From: Aplectana chamaeleonis | Lineage: Eukaryota > Nematoda > Chromadorea > Rhabditida > Cosmocercidae | Length of the DNA: 64,000 nt | Assembly: GCA_029168955.1 (NCBI GenBank) | Contig: JAPDOI010000009.1 | Span: 682,001 to 746,000 of the forward strand | Direction of reading: 5' to 3' | In this document: one piece after another, positions 24,368-36,600 of the stretch | How the letters are laid out: the number at the start of each line of letters is the position of its first letter | Numbering within the stretch: position 1 is the stretch's first letter | The notes under the pieces: model-generated | The model's input: only the letters and a program-made list of their open reading frames with translations | Database searches by the model: none | Told to the model about the DNA's origin: nothing | Translations under genes and position numbers: made by a program

Positions 24368-26930
24368 CAGGGGTGTGCGGCAATTGCCGTTTGCCGATTG
24401 CCGTTTGCCGGCCATTTTTGGGGTTTGCCGTTGCCGTTGCCGTTTGCCGAAATTTTCGTCTAAAACGGCAAATTTTCGGCAAAAATCCGTTAAAACTACA
24501 AGATTTGCCCTCACCGCAGTTTCTGTATTGGTCAGCGATTCGAAGCTGCTACAAATAATTATTTTGACTAGTTTCAGTTACTAGTTCCAGCTCATGTAAT
24601 GTGTAATTGTATCCATTAAATCGGTAAAAGACATTGATTTCTCTAGCGCAAATGACAGAAGAGTTTCACAACAGTACCACGCATGTTTTTGTTTGCAGAA
24701 ACGGCGTTTTGCGGCGTTTTTTGAGCTCACAAAGCGCCCGATCGCCATAACTACTTTAAAAATTGATGAAATGAAGTTTTTCAGGAAGTTTTCGTGTTCC
24801 GTGTAATGGTACGAGTAGAAAGCACTTGTATTTCCAGTATTCCTTTGAAAAATCTGTATTTCCTTCCACGATTCACATCGACCACAAATCAAAACAGGAC
24901 AGATTTCTGCTATCATGACCATCTGACCAGTTCATAATGAGGGATTTTGTGGTTTAAATATTCATTTTTCGGTAAACTTCTGGAGTTGGATCTACGATTT
25001 TGTAACACCATCGTATAGGACTAAATGGAGACAATCTAAAAATGACTTCAGAATTGAAATTGGACTACTTTGAAACAAGTTATGGCGTTGCGGCGCTTTG
25101 TGAGCGCAAAAAAGCGTCGCAAAACGCTTTCTTTGCAAGAAATTTGCTCGGTACTGTAGGTCTCCCGACTTTCTCTCAAGAAGGGCTAAGTTTGACTCGG
25201 TTTTTGCCTTCAAAATCTAAACCGGTAAAACGCCCGTATTGTTAAGCAAACTTTTCAACCTCACATCCTCCAGAACTAGAAGAGGATGCCTGAAGCTCAG
25301 TATTATGACAACCAAAACCCAAATAAGAGTCATTTTTTCTCCAACAGAACGAATCCTGTTTTAAATAAGTACTATCATCAAAAGAAACAATTCTCTTTCA
25401 CTTTCTTTAGTTCTCGCGCACGTCACAGTGAATAAAAATGAACTGATCAAAAAATCTTGACTAGCTAATCAGAGGAGTTCGTTCAAGTTCTAAGTTGTTG
25501 GAAGCCTCGAAGATTACAAAACCGAATGATACAAATTTGTAGCGTAAAAGCTGCTTTTTTCAGACATATGAACCCGTTGAGAACTCGTGTAGATCAGTCC
25601 GCTTATCGTCGGTTGGTGAGCTGATGGTAACATGTAATTGTGACAGGAAATTGATCAATTATGCAAATGCTTTCTGCACCTTTTTTAAAATTGAAAAATG
25701 TTCACAGCGGTCACCAAAGGCGTAGTTCGATGATGTTTCTGATTTAGAGCTCGTTAGCTGATACAAAGGGTTGACTCATGGCTGAGCTGAGTTTGTTAAG
25801 AAATGGTGTAAAGAAGAAAAAATAATTTTTACATAGGCAACGATTGAAACCGCACTCAATTTTTAACCAGAAATCAAAAGATTCAAGGTCCATTGCAACA
25901 ACAATGTCGAAAACCGTCTCAAAACGAGCAACCACTTCCAATATACGGCCCGAAACTCGAACATGGTGTACAACCCCTCCCCCCCTCCTCCACGTCCACT
26001 GTAGCCACAGGGGAAGTGGGTGGAGCGAGCACACCACATTCAAGTTCGGGACAGTCTAGAGCGATTTACTGCTCGCTTTTAGCCGATATTGTTGTTGTAA
26101 TGTGCCTCATGCCGGCTTGTAGGCTCTATCCACAGAAAGGGAAGGGCCCAAAAGCTGTCCGGCTGGCTAAACGCTCTGCTCGCGGCGCTTCAGCGACGAC
26201 GTGAGCGCAGCGGCTTTCCGTCGCGCGCGTAGTGCCACTCAAACTGTCACTAGATGCCTCTCGTTTTGAGTGTTCCATCAACATGTCCCTCGGAGCTCTT
26301 GCCTTCCTATGGAAATTCACAGGCTGCTTTTGTTGTGAGCTCTGCATTCAGCTAGACGAGTCTCACTCCAATCTTATAGCCTTACAAGGGAAACCATTCG
26401 ATCGTAGTTTGAAGTGAGAGGAATAAAAATCTTGAGTTAGCTGCTCGCCCCCGGATTGATCAGGCTGGGTCGCGCTGACCGCAAGCCCCTTTCAGAGTGA
26501 ACCCTTTGCACATCAATCACACTTTGCACAGTTCAAAAAGAAGCCCAAACCTTGGATCCTTAGAACTGCTGGTACGGAAGCTTTGGTTAGAGGGAGGGGA
26601 ATCAACAGAATTATCTCCGGCGAGGGATAGGCTAACGGCATTTTCAAACTTGACAGCGACTCCTATACAGATCACATACAGAACAGCGCTACTGGCGTTT
26701 TCTGATCATATGAGGCTTTCATGTAGCTTCGATATATGGGATTTTTCTTCCTGTAAGAGCTAGTGAAACGCCAGGCACATAGTAACTGGCAGATATTGCA
26801 TGGAACACCACATGACTGAACAAATGTTGGTGTATTATAGCACAAAGCAGACTTTGCCGTTTGCCGGTCATTTTTGGGGTTTGCCGTTGCCGTTTGCCGT
26901 AGTTTCAGATTCCTTTGCCGCACACCCCTG
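24368..26930. mobile_element. hAT-type DNA transposon, 2,563 bp, 8-bp target duplication
   Basis: The ends are CAGGGGTGTGCGGCAA and its inverse TTGCCGCACACCCCTG. They are flanked by identical octamers GTGCAAAC at 24360-24367 and 26931-26938. CAGGGG-type termini with 8-bp duplications are the hallmark of the hAT superfamily. Just inside both ends lies a GCCGTTTGCCG-rich module in direct, not inverted, orientation (TTTTTGGGGTTTGCCGTTGCCG). No intact transposase was found; a possible BED-finger remnant lies on the - strand near the left end. A related, reversed copy lies at 50235-51018. Confidence 0.85.
24581..24922 (-). pseudogene. Possible hAT transposase remnant with BED-like zinc finger
   Basis: A 113-residue reading frame inside the hAT-type element. 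It has a Cys-x2-Cys pair (ICGRCESW) followed about 25 residues later by a GNTSAFYSYHYTEH stretch, the spacing expected of a BED finger. There is no catalytic domain, DDE residue or C-terminal dimerisation block. The match is weak and could be chance. Nearby, 24690-24775 and 25045-25135 are inverted copies of each other. Confidence 0.25.
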
Positions 26931-26938
26931 GTGCAAAC

Positions 26939-28310
26939 CCAGTTGGATCGGGGTCACTCAGGATACGAGGGAAGAATGATTGATTTCCTATCAAAACTCT
27001 GAGTATTTTTATGTAGTTTCTGTAAGAACAATGACTGATAGCACAATCAAATAGCAAATACCGGCAGAAGTCTACATTTTGATAAGAAACCTCCAACTAG
27101 GTGTGCACAGTGCCCGCAAAACCAATGCCGGTGGCAGACGCGGTTTGGAACTGGAGCGCGATATTTTTCGACAGCTCTTAGCAGTGGTAAATTGAACCCC
27201 TTGCTGCGGAATGCTCTAAACTGAGAAGTTTCCGAGCGACATCGTGGTAGTCAGTAGACGATAGCCCAAGGATGAAAAGTTTACCTTCAGGATCTCAATA
27301 CTGCTTTTTTGAAAAAAAAATTTGCGTTGTCCAATTTCGGCCAAAGGCACGGTTTTGGACAACGGTTTTGAACAGCGGTAAAACGTGGTATAGGCAAATC
27401 TCTTCGTGATTTTAAGGTGATGGGAGGGGTTTCAGGTAGCAGTTTGTGGGGAATTTCATGGAGAATCTGACTCTTCTTTCAGAATTCTGAAAATCTGACA
27501 TTTTATTGGGGACGTATGTTGTTCAATTTTTGAAGTGAAGAATTTAAGCGCTAATAGGCCCGATAAATGAATTTAACTCATCTAAAAATTTGTTTTAAAT
27601 GCTGAAAATCTGAATACTGCCTAAAATATGTCTATTACGTCGTTATGCAAAAATACTTTCCTCGAATGTACTGTTGTGGTGCTGTACTATCGTTCTCTTT
27701 AATCTTTTTGTAGCTATTACAATATGTGAGACAACCACGTCCGAACCCTCGTTCCACGACCTGTTGTCTTCACAGAAAGAGAAATGCGACTCAGACTTTC
27801 CCGATTTATTAGGCCCGAAAATTTTACGCCCCTTCCTTAAAAAAATCTAAGTTTTGAGAATTTTTACGTCCCCCTGTTGTCCAGCTGAACAACCCCCGCC
27901 AGACCCTGACTCCGAGCAAAGTCAACTTGCAAAGATGGCACGATTCACAGCAAGAACGACTCTGCCTTCGCGAGGAGCACACCTATTTCGTACCGTGTCA
28001 TCTTGAGAGGGCGGCCGTAAATCCTATACTAGGAGAAAAACCGCCACTAGTCTGAACATCCGAGTCTCATCTCGGAAGAAGGGCTAGATGCACACTCGCA
28101 TCGCTACGCTGCGATCACTCTACAACGCACATGTCTAACGTACCGCCGGTCTTCCTGACTGTCCCGCTCCGTGATCCACCGGCCTTCCCAACAAATTCTT
28201 CCTCCTCTTCGGCCTTGGCAGCCGAATCGCTTCCATTCAAATTCCAAGAGCTCTCAGTCGCGTTTTGAGATGATTGGAAAACCCTTATTGCTTTTGGTGC
28301 GTTTCCACGA
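26939..28310. other. Intergenic stretch
   Basis: AT-rich sequence with no exon, RNA gene or transposon end that I can support. Confidence 0.45.
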
Positions 28311-28461
28311 GACAGGGGCTCTCTACACACCGAGGGAGGAGTTGTCCCGCTTTTGGCAGCTTTAATTCCACTCGGGACCACTTCGCTCGCGTTGAGGCGC
28401 GTGACATTTCAAACTGCGAAAACAGGCCAACTCCTCCCTCGGTGTGTAGACAGCCCCTGTC
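28311..28461. mobile_element. Foldback MITE, 151 bp
   Basis: Begins GACAGGGGCTCTCTACACAC and ends with the inverse, GTGTGTAGACAGCCCCTGTC. The paired arm continues through CCGAGGGAGGAGTTG. No ORF. Confidence 0.78.
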
Positions 28462-28608
28462 CCCGTTTCCACATCTAGAGTTTGCGCAATCATTTAAGCC
28501 TCATGAATGGACGGGGCTGCGACGGTAGATCAAACCGCGAGAATCAAAACCCCATTCTCCAGTGAGGCCGCCAACCCCGCACGGCCCGCCGCCTGGTCCA
28601 TTCGTCAG

Positions 28609-28744
28609 GCCCTGGTTATACACCAGCGTTTCGCCGCCGCTGGCTTCCGCGGCATGGTTGCTATTGATCAATTTCGAAATCTGACCAATCGCAGACGTCC
28701 CTCGAAAACCAGCGGCACAGAATCGCCGATGTATAACTAGGGCC
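28609..28744. mobile_element. MITE, about 136 bp, with a matching empty site in the window
   Basis: Ends GCCCTGGTTATACA and TGTATAACTAGGGC are inverted; TCAG flanks both sides (28605-28608 and 28745-28748). The host repeat without this insertion occurs at 13253-13320, with a single TCAG at the corresponding place, which confirms insertion and its borders to within a base or two. Confidence 0.78.
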
Positions 28745-30690
28745 TCAGACTAAAATGAAAACGGAAACCATACGTGGATCATCGACGAGTCCCACTTACA
28801 AACATGTCATTAGGCTCTCAGCACGCCCACTACTTCCAGGGCCAGATCGTGCCAGTATTGCTAAAGCTCTTCTTGCCTTTCAATTTATCAAAGTGTGTGA
28901 CTGCAAGCCGTCGCGTTCATTCTGCTCCAACTGCCTACGTCTCCAATCTTGTGCCATTTCCCATCCAAACAGAAAGATATTCCACACACTAGCCACAATG
29001 ACTTTGCTACACCAAAGGGATGCTCATCAACCTGGAGGGACGCAGGCATCTCCAACTGTCGTCCTCTAGACATTGACCGTATCTGTATTTGTTTTCAGCT
29101 ACCACAAAAATTGCCGGCCTACGAGCTGTTTGGCAGATCGTTGGCCCCTGCTCAACAACGAACCGGTGCGGCTCCGCGTACCACTGCTTGTTGAACAAGG
29201 GCGAGCGTCCGAGCAAGCGGAGCCCAGCGCATATCAATCTCAGCTATGATAATTTGCTTGCTAGTGAACTTGCACAACAAATTTAATTGAGACCCCGAGT
29301 CATAAGCAGCTTTCGCGCAGAAAAACACGGATGATTTTTTTAAATCCCATGATTGAACTAATTCCAGGTAGCTTGCAGGGCTTGGGACCTCCATATTATC
29401 ACAGCACAATGACATGAAAATGCTCACATTATCTGGAAAAGCGTACCCTCGTTTTATCATGTACCACGGTTAACAAAATCGAAAAAAAAACAGGTGCAAG
29501 CACTTCACTTCTAAATGTTCATAAAGCCAAGAGATCTTAAAAGCCGAACATTGAAAGCTTCCTAATCTCCGAAAATTTTTGGAAGAACAATGACAGAAGG
29601 AATTGTTTCGTCTAGGAAGTTCAAATCGAGAGGATCTTTTTCGACGTCTCGAGTCCTGCACCACAAAAATAACACCGAAATAAGGCAAGGCGAGGGTTTT
29701 GTGAGTTCATCTCTGAATTTTGCGAGTTCGGTGAGGCCTTTCTGCTATATTCCACCATCTCTTGCGCCTATCTATGAAGGTTTTTTTGTGGATACGTGGC
29801 GACCCTGCCAAACGAGGAATCTCAACTCTCCAGAATGAGAGAGAAAAATCGAGCACCCAAGCTCTCCGCCCCCCCCCCCAAATCAGCGCCCGTTCCCTCG
29901 GTCCGCTTCAAGGTTTTCGGTCCCAATAGGGGCGAGACGTGCGCTGAAATTTAATCAAAATCTACGTTCTTCCATTAGTCCAGCTTTATTGCGTGGTCTG
30001 CTCCTGCGCGATGGTAGCGAAGGATGAGGAAAATCAGGCCTGAGACAATTCGTCCACAAATTTCTATCCGCCCGAATTCGTGGCCAGACGAGACCAAGTG
30101 ACCAAGTGCCCCCCCCCCCCCCCCCCACCTGCTGCGATAGCTCTGGAGCAAAATATATTGGAATAACTGTTAGCGTTGACAAAACCTATCGTCCTACATA
30201 ATCCAGCTGTTTCAGGAATAAACCAGCGCAAACTACAATCATGGCGTGAAATACAGTGTGTGGGTGCAGTCTACACCACGCGCCATTTAGTTAACGTCTA
30301 TGTAAGATACGGTAGCATTTGAATCGGTTTTCACTATTTTTGACTTTAATTTCGCCATTGGACCAAAACGTTGCTCCCGAGTATCTACATCAAATCGGAC
30401 GCGGAGGTCGTATAACCGGGGTCAGGGGCGTCTGTTGTGGATGGCCCGTTGTTTTTTAGGCGTTCCCAACAGACATCCATCACCCTGACGTTATCACATT
30501 TCTTATCGTTGTGGTAGTGTGGCGGTGTCCTCTATTGCTTACGCACTAATCGCTATCGATTGGTTGTGATTGTGATTTTCTAGTGATTTTTGTTCTTGTT
30601 CGTGAAAAAATAGATTTTTTTACTAAGTTTGAGAATTTTTTCAGAGTCGGCGACAGCACGGGGAGGTGGTGGACGTTTGGAGCGGCACAA
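28745..30690. other. Region upstream of the phosphotransferase gene
   Basis: No exon recognised. It includes an 18-base C run (30109-30126) and several small ORFs without similarity. The acceptor TTTTTTCAG at 30636-30644, 46 bases before the ATG at 30691, could be a spliced-leader or 5'-UTR acceptor of the downstream gene. Confidence 0.45.
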
Positions 30691-33600
30691 ATGGGCGGTA
30701 TATTCGATATTAAATATTTATCAAATGATCAACTAAAAGGATTTAATGCTTACAAGGTTCGTGACAATTTTGGAATTTTCGATTATTTTCACATTCTTTT
30801 TTTTTATTTTGCCAGTTTTTATTCAGAGTTCAGTTAAGGTTTTTGAAAAATCCAGCGCCCGAAAAAAATGGTATTTTTATTGTTGGGACAACCACGAAAG
30901 ATATGGTTGCGGACACCTAAGCAGCCTGCGCTGCATCGTGCGCGCCCACGAGAAATGTGGTGATCGATTGACGCACGCGACAGGCGCGGGCTGCTGAGTG
31001 GTGCGCAGCTATCCCTTTCGTGGTTACACCCTCCATATCTGGAAAAAATATTTTTTGAATTTTTTCCGGAAAATTCGGAAATATCGTTTCCGACAGTTTC
31101 CGTCATGAAATTACGCAAAAGAAAGTGGAAATAGCAGAGAAAAAAATTCTTCCTTCTTGTTATTACTTTCATTTCTCATTCATGGTAAAGCCTTTGCCAT
31201 ATTGATAGTGTTTAGGTTGAAGAATATCTTTTTTTTCATTCAGTCGTAAATTAGTACTCTGCCGTCGATTATGGTGCAACCCATAGCATACGAAGTAGGA
31301 TTACGCAACCACACAATTACATTCCTTTTTCGTTGCCGTGGACTGTGTAACCTGTTCCTTGATGGCGAAATTTTGAGGAAAGTTAAACGAATCGTCTGCG
31401 AATTTTAGTTCTTAGACCAAAATTCTTACAGTCCGCACACCTAAATTGCTGTTATGGGTGAAATTCATACCACCCTCCACGCTAGGCTCGTTCTGATGAT
31501 CACACAAGGGGGCCGCAGCTTTGTCCGCTGAGAGGGGAAAGGGGGCCGCAGTTCCTGCTGGCTGCCATGCTGAAGTAGTTGAGGTATTTGGACGTTCAAA
31601 ACGTTTTACAAATCAAAATAATGAAATTATATTCGAAAATCACATTCAAAAATGGCTCGAAATATTGAATTAATAGTAATTTATTCACAGAATAGTCAAA
31701 TTTCGCTGAATTTTCGTTGAACTGAAGATCACACTCATGATCCACGAATTCCTAAGCTTGTTGGAAGGGGGCCGCAAAAATTTCCAGGGAGTGATGGGGA
31801 CCGCGCCACTCATGGACCGATCACAGCGCCATGCTTTATTCTGCCTTCTTCCTTCCACCATGCTTTGCGTAGCGGCGCGACCCCGCTTGACCCTGTGCCC
31901 ACTGAAGGAAACTTTGTTGGCCAAATGCGACTTTTGGCGATATACAGAATGCTACGACAAAATCGTCGCAAAACTTGTTTTACAACAGAAGTGCACAAAG
32001 CGTATGGCGGATCTGCGGAAGCGATTCGTATGGCCAGTATCTTTTGAGCATAAATCCTCTGTTTCCGAGTGAAGTTTATTTGCGTTCATCGCGTGCGACT
32101 GCGCGCGTACGCTGCGTCTCCTTCTCCTTACACTTTCTGGCTGTTTCTACCCTCGCCCCGCACAAGCGCGCGAGGGAACAGAGTAAATTTGGCTTGGAAC
32201 CTGAGGGTATAGTAACACTTAGAAGTACCACGCCAAGAGCAGCTGGCTTCAAAAATTTATCAGCGTTTTTGAAGCTTCGCAGTAAGGGTACCTATCAGAA
32301 ATTCGTTGGTTGGGGTGTTTTGCAAAACAAAATTCGGGTTCTGCTCAAAACCTGTATGTGGGGGGTAAACCAGGGTGCTGAAAACTAATCTGGGGTCTGT
32401 TTGTCGAAGTTCTGAGGTATACTGTAGGTTATGGTAGGTAATATGTCATTTAGGAGGCAAAACCTGCCTAAATTTTTTTTTGTATGAGGCAAACGGACGT
32501 CAAATCTGTATTCGCCACCCTGAATATCCCTCGCATGCAAATTTTGAGTCAAATCTGAGACTGATCCAACTACCGTATACACATCGCAATCTACCGTGAT
32601 CTGTAGAAGATCGGCAAGCGGACCTGAGATTCGTGTTAGCCACATCAAATTACCCTCAGGGACGAATGATTTTGAGACACATCTATCGGTGAAATCTGGA
32701 AATCTCAAAAGTGACGTTTCGCCCTCAAAATTCCCCCCGCTGGGATGCTTTCAGCGAATTAAGCCGGAAGTTTGGGAAAAGCGGCAAATGAACCTCAGAT
32801 TCGTGATCAGCGCATCAAAAGACCCTCCTGGGAGAATTTTAATTCAAATTCATAACATTTATCTGAAGCTTTTCCAGAACCCCTAATTGATAAAAATTAC
32901 CGCTCAAGCGAAAATCCGTACTAGTCCGAAACGCCATCAATCTGTGCAAAGTTCGGAAAACCTGCCTTAGCCCGAACTTTTTTCAGAGAGAGTGTTTTGG
33001 CGCTGAACACGATTATGATGTCCTTTCCCGGATTTTCTAAAGACTGGTGCGCGTTTCGTAAGTTACAAAAAGAACAAAAAACGACAGCGCACCGTAAAGG
33101 GGGTCGTAGAAACTTCGGAAATCAAAAAAAAAAGAAATTTTCTCCAAAATACTTGGTAAGCTAAAATGAAGTAGTAATAGGTGTCCTTCACTACCAACTA
33201 ATTGAAAATTTTCCGGATTTGTCACTCAAAAGGTGCTAATTTTTCATCTCAGGGAAAGGGCTCGTAAAAAACTTTCATATTTTTCAACATTTTGGTCAAC
33301 AGGGAGGGGGTCGTAGCTACGCCGAAAATTGACGCAAGGGCCTGCTCAACCCTGAACTTCTCGGTATCAGCGGCTCGGAACGGGGTTTTGCGCAGTTTTA
33401 CTATAGATGCTCAAGATATACTGACGATACAATCCGTTTCCGCAGATCCGATACACCCATTGTATACCTGCCTTGTTAGGGTTTTTTGATTGCTTAACCC
33501 GGATCTGTGGTCCTGTTGTCGATTTTTTCCCGGCTCACGTTATGTTACGATGGGTATACGGTAGTTTAGCCGAAGTCTCACTCAGATTTGGCTAAAATAT

Positions 33601-36600
33601 TCTCTGTGGGGAATATTTGGTACCCCGAACACGAATTTATAGGCAGTGTCCACGATAAATTTCGCCTTTTTTCGCCAGAAATCGATAGATCGATAGAGGG
33701 TTGAAAGAACGAACAAAAACGAGCCCGAAAGAGCCCTTCTTGTCTCCGAAATCCGCTTGCGCTAGTCCTTTCTTCGCGTTTGTCAAATAAGTATCGATTG
33801 ATTAGAAAAAAACTAGCGCGAGCGGATTTCGGAGCCGATGATGGCTCTTTTGGGCCCGTTTTTTGTTCGTTCTTTCGACCTTATAGCTCCAATGGGACGC
33901 AGGCCTTTCGATTTTCGGCGAGGAAACGAAGACAAAATTCATCGTGGACACTGCCTTTAAGGCTCTTTTGTCGATTTTTGAAATGTTAAGGTAGGCTACG
34001 TTAGTAAAAAGCCTTATGGCTACAGTAATCTACAGTAAGCCTCAGAATGGCTGCGAAATGAGCATAGATTTTTGTTTATCGCCCTAAAAAACGCCTAGTG
34101 GAGCGTTTTCAGCAGAATTCGGGCATGTGTTTTTGAACATCCTAAAAATTCTCTTATGGTAGACCTTTTCGCGAAGCAATCAAAATATATTGTATTTTGA
34201 GTTCCCCGGTTCATTTAAGAATTTTTAAAGCAGAATTATCGCTTTCTCAATCATTGGGGCACCGGCGAAACAGTTTCCAGTAAGGTTTTATAAAGAATAT
34301 GCAGAGGTTCCTGGTTGGTTTTTTACCCTTCAGTGAACAATGCGATGTGAAAATGTGTGAATGTAATTGGATTTGCTAGTGAATAGCATGTGAACTGCGC
34401 ACTTTGAATATGATTGTCAGCGTTCGACGCGAACTTTTCAATTCTCACGCTTTTCATCTCGGGAATATCCCAAATCACGTTGAATTTGTCTCATTTTTCA
34501 CTCGTTCAGCTATTCCGACACCATTGTTCCCGGGTTTTGTGGAAAAATCCACTTTATTAACATTTAGCGTATTCCAGCGGATTCACATGCTTAATGAATG
34601 GCTGTATTGTATTGCTTTTAACGATTTTCGCGTCAAATTTAACCTTTTCAGTACTCATGTATCGACTCAAGTCCTATATCAATGTATATTTCACATCCGT
34701 TCTGGAATTGGCTGGTACACGTGAGCTCTTCTTTTGTTTTGAGTGTGTTATAAATAGAAATAAATTGAAGCTCTATTCGTTATGTGGAGACAGTTAATTA
34801 TCCACCACTTTATCCGCGACGTTTCGGGTCATAGACCCATCATCTGGCGGCTAAAATTCAATCATATGGCAGCGAAACAAACATGTATAATTAGAGATCT
34901 GACCTACGGCTGCGCGGTAGGGGTGGATGAGAGGGTGGTGGCGGGTAGGGTCTTCTTGGAACGGCCGGCTCAACCACAGCACAGACGACAAATGGTGGGA
35001 GGACCGTCAAATGTCGTTAATCAGTGAGGTCAGATCGGAGTGTAAGCATCTTCAGCGCGTCCTTCATTTCTTCCCGGTTGTTCATCGGTGGTGAATGCAA
35101 CCGTATTTCCAGAGCTTCCCTTATCTTTCTTTCGACCGTATCAGAAATGTTTTTATACAGTATGCTTGCTCTCATTTCTGGCGCGGCTTCATACGCATGC
35201 CGTGATGTCCGATGCTTGGAGAACGCACTGTTGAGATACGAGGACGGTGATCTCAGGGCCCGCATATGTTCATCCAGCCTCTTGTGAAGAGGCCTACCAG
35301 TCTCGCTAATATAAAATTCTCCACAGCCCGGGCAGGTGACCTTGTAGACCACATTCCGTGCTTGGCATATTTGTAGATCTGCAGTGCAATATCTGCAACC
35401 GGTACGCCCACAACGGTTTTCGTAAGGTCTAGATGAAGTTAAGAGGTCTCGGAGTGTGACGGGAGGACGGAACACAAGTCGGAGAGGGAGAGCTGATCTT
35501 CGCACTGCTCTGTTTACTTCTTTCGCAAAACTTTCATTCACAAAAGGAAGAATAAGAGAGGTTCCAGATGTGGATTGATACGGGCGCCAGGTAACGAGGT
35601 CGTTCTCGATGTAGCCGTTTTGATGCAGTATTTCCGCTAACTGGCTCTCTATATCCGCCTGATCATCTGACGTTAGCTTCCTTCCTGTGCTGAGTAAAAT
35701 CTTGACAACACTCCTCTTCATATAGACCGGGTGGCAACTGCGCGAGTGGAGGAGGATATTCTTCGACGCGGGTTTCTTATACCACTTCGTGTGAACAACA
35801 CCTTCTGCCATTCGGACTTTTGTGTTCAAGAATGGCAGGTAGTTATCGTGTCCTGGAGCTTCGATTGTCAGATTTATGGATTCGTATCGAGAGTTCAGAC
35901 CGTTGAAAACTTCCAGCATTCCGCTTGTTGACTGCGTGATAACCATGATGTCGTCGATGTAGCGGCCATAAAAGAGAACATCCGCTGTCAAACAACTCTC
36001 GAAGTTGTCCATGAACAGTATCGCCAGCAATGGTGCCAGCCTGTTTCCCATCGCTAAGCCACGCCTCTGTCGGTAGATCACGTTATAAAAGCTGAAGAAG
36101 TTGAATTCCACCACTTCATTTAGTAGCGTCTTGATGTCGTCGTATTGGAGATTGCACAGCTGGATCTCATCCTGATGTTGGGTCAACGAATTTAGACATG
36201 CATTGATAGCTGCGCTCGTATCTACATTAGTGTAGAGCGCTGTCACATCAAAGCTCTTATACTGCAAATGATCTCCTGACAGTTCACAGCTTCGCAATCC
36301 TTGAAGGAACTCATCCGTGTTTACTAGATGCGATGGAACAAACTTCAGCAAGGGGGACAGAAGATGATTAAGGAACCAGCTCACTCCGTCGGTTGGTCCT
36401 CCGCAAGATGATACGATAGGCCGAGTTTTGATCACATTGTTTGGTAGGCCCTCTCCTGCAGTGAGCGTCGGAAGTTTGTGGGTTTTTACAAGTTGGTAGA
36501 ATGTTGGGACTGTGGCATGGGTGGGAAGAAGTCGTTTTACATTCTTTTCGTCTACTTTCTTATCCAGGGTTTTCTTAATCACACCTTCTAATTTCTTGCA

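Noticed and set aside
28755..29290. Possible exons around CTACCACAAAAATTGCCGGCC after a TTTTCAG acceptor
   Set aside because: The frame closes after about 30 codons and no neighbouring exon with a matching phase or known family was found.
31737..32072. 111-codon ORF as a host gene
   Set aside because: No recognisable family, no exon borders, overlapped by equal-sized ORFs in other frames.
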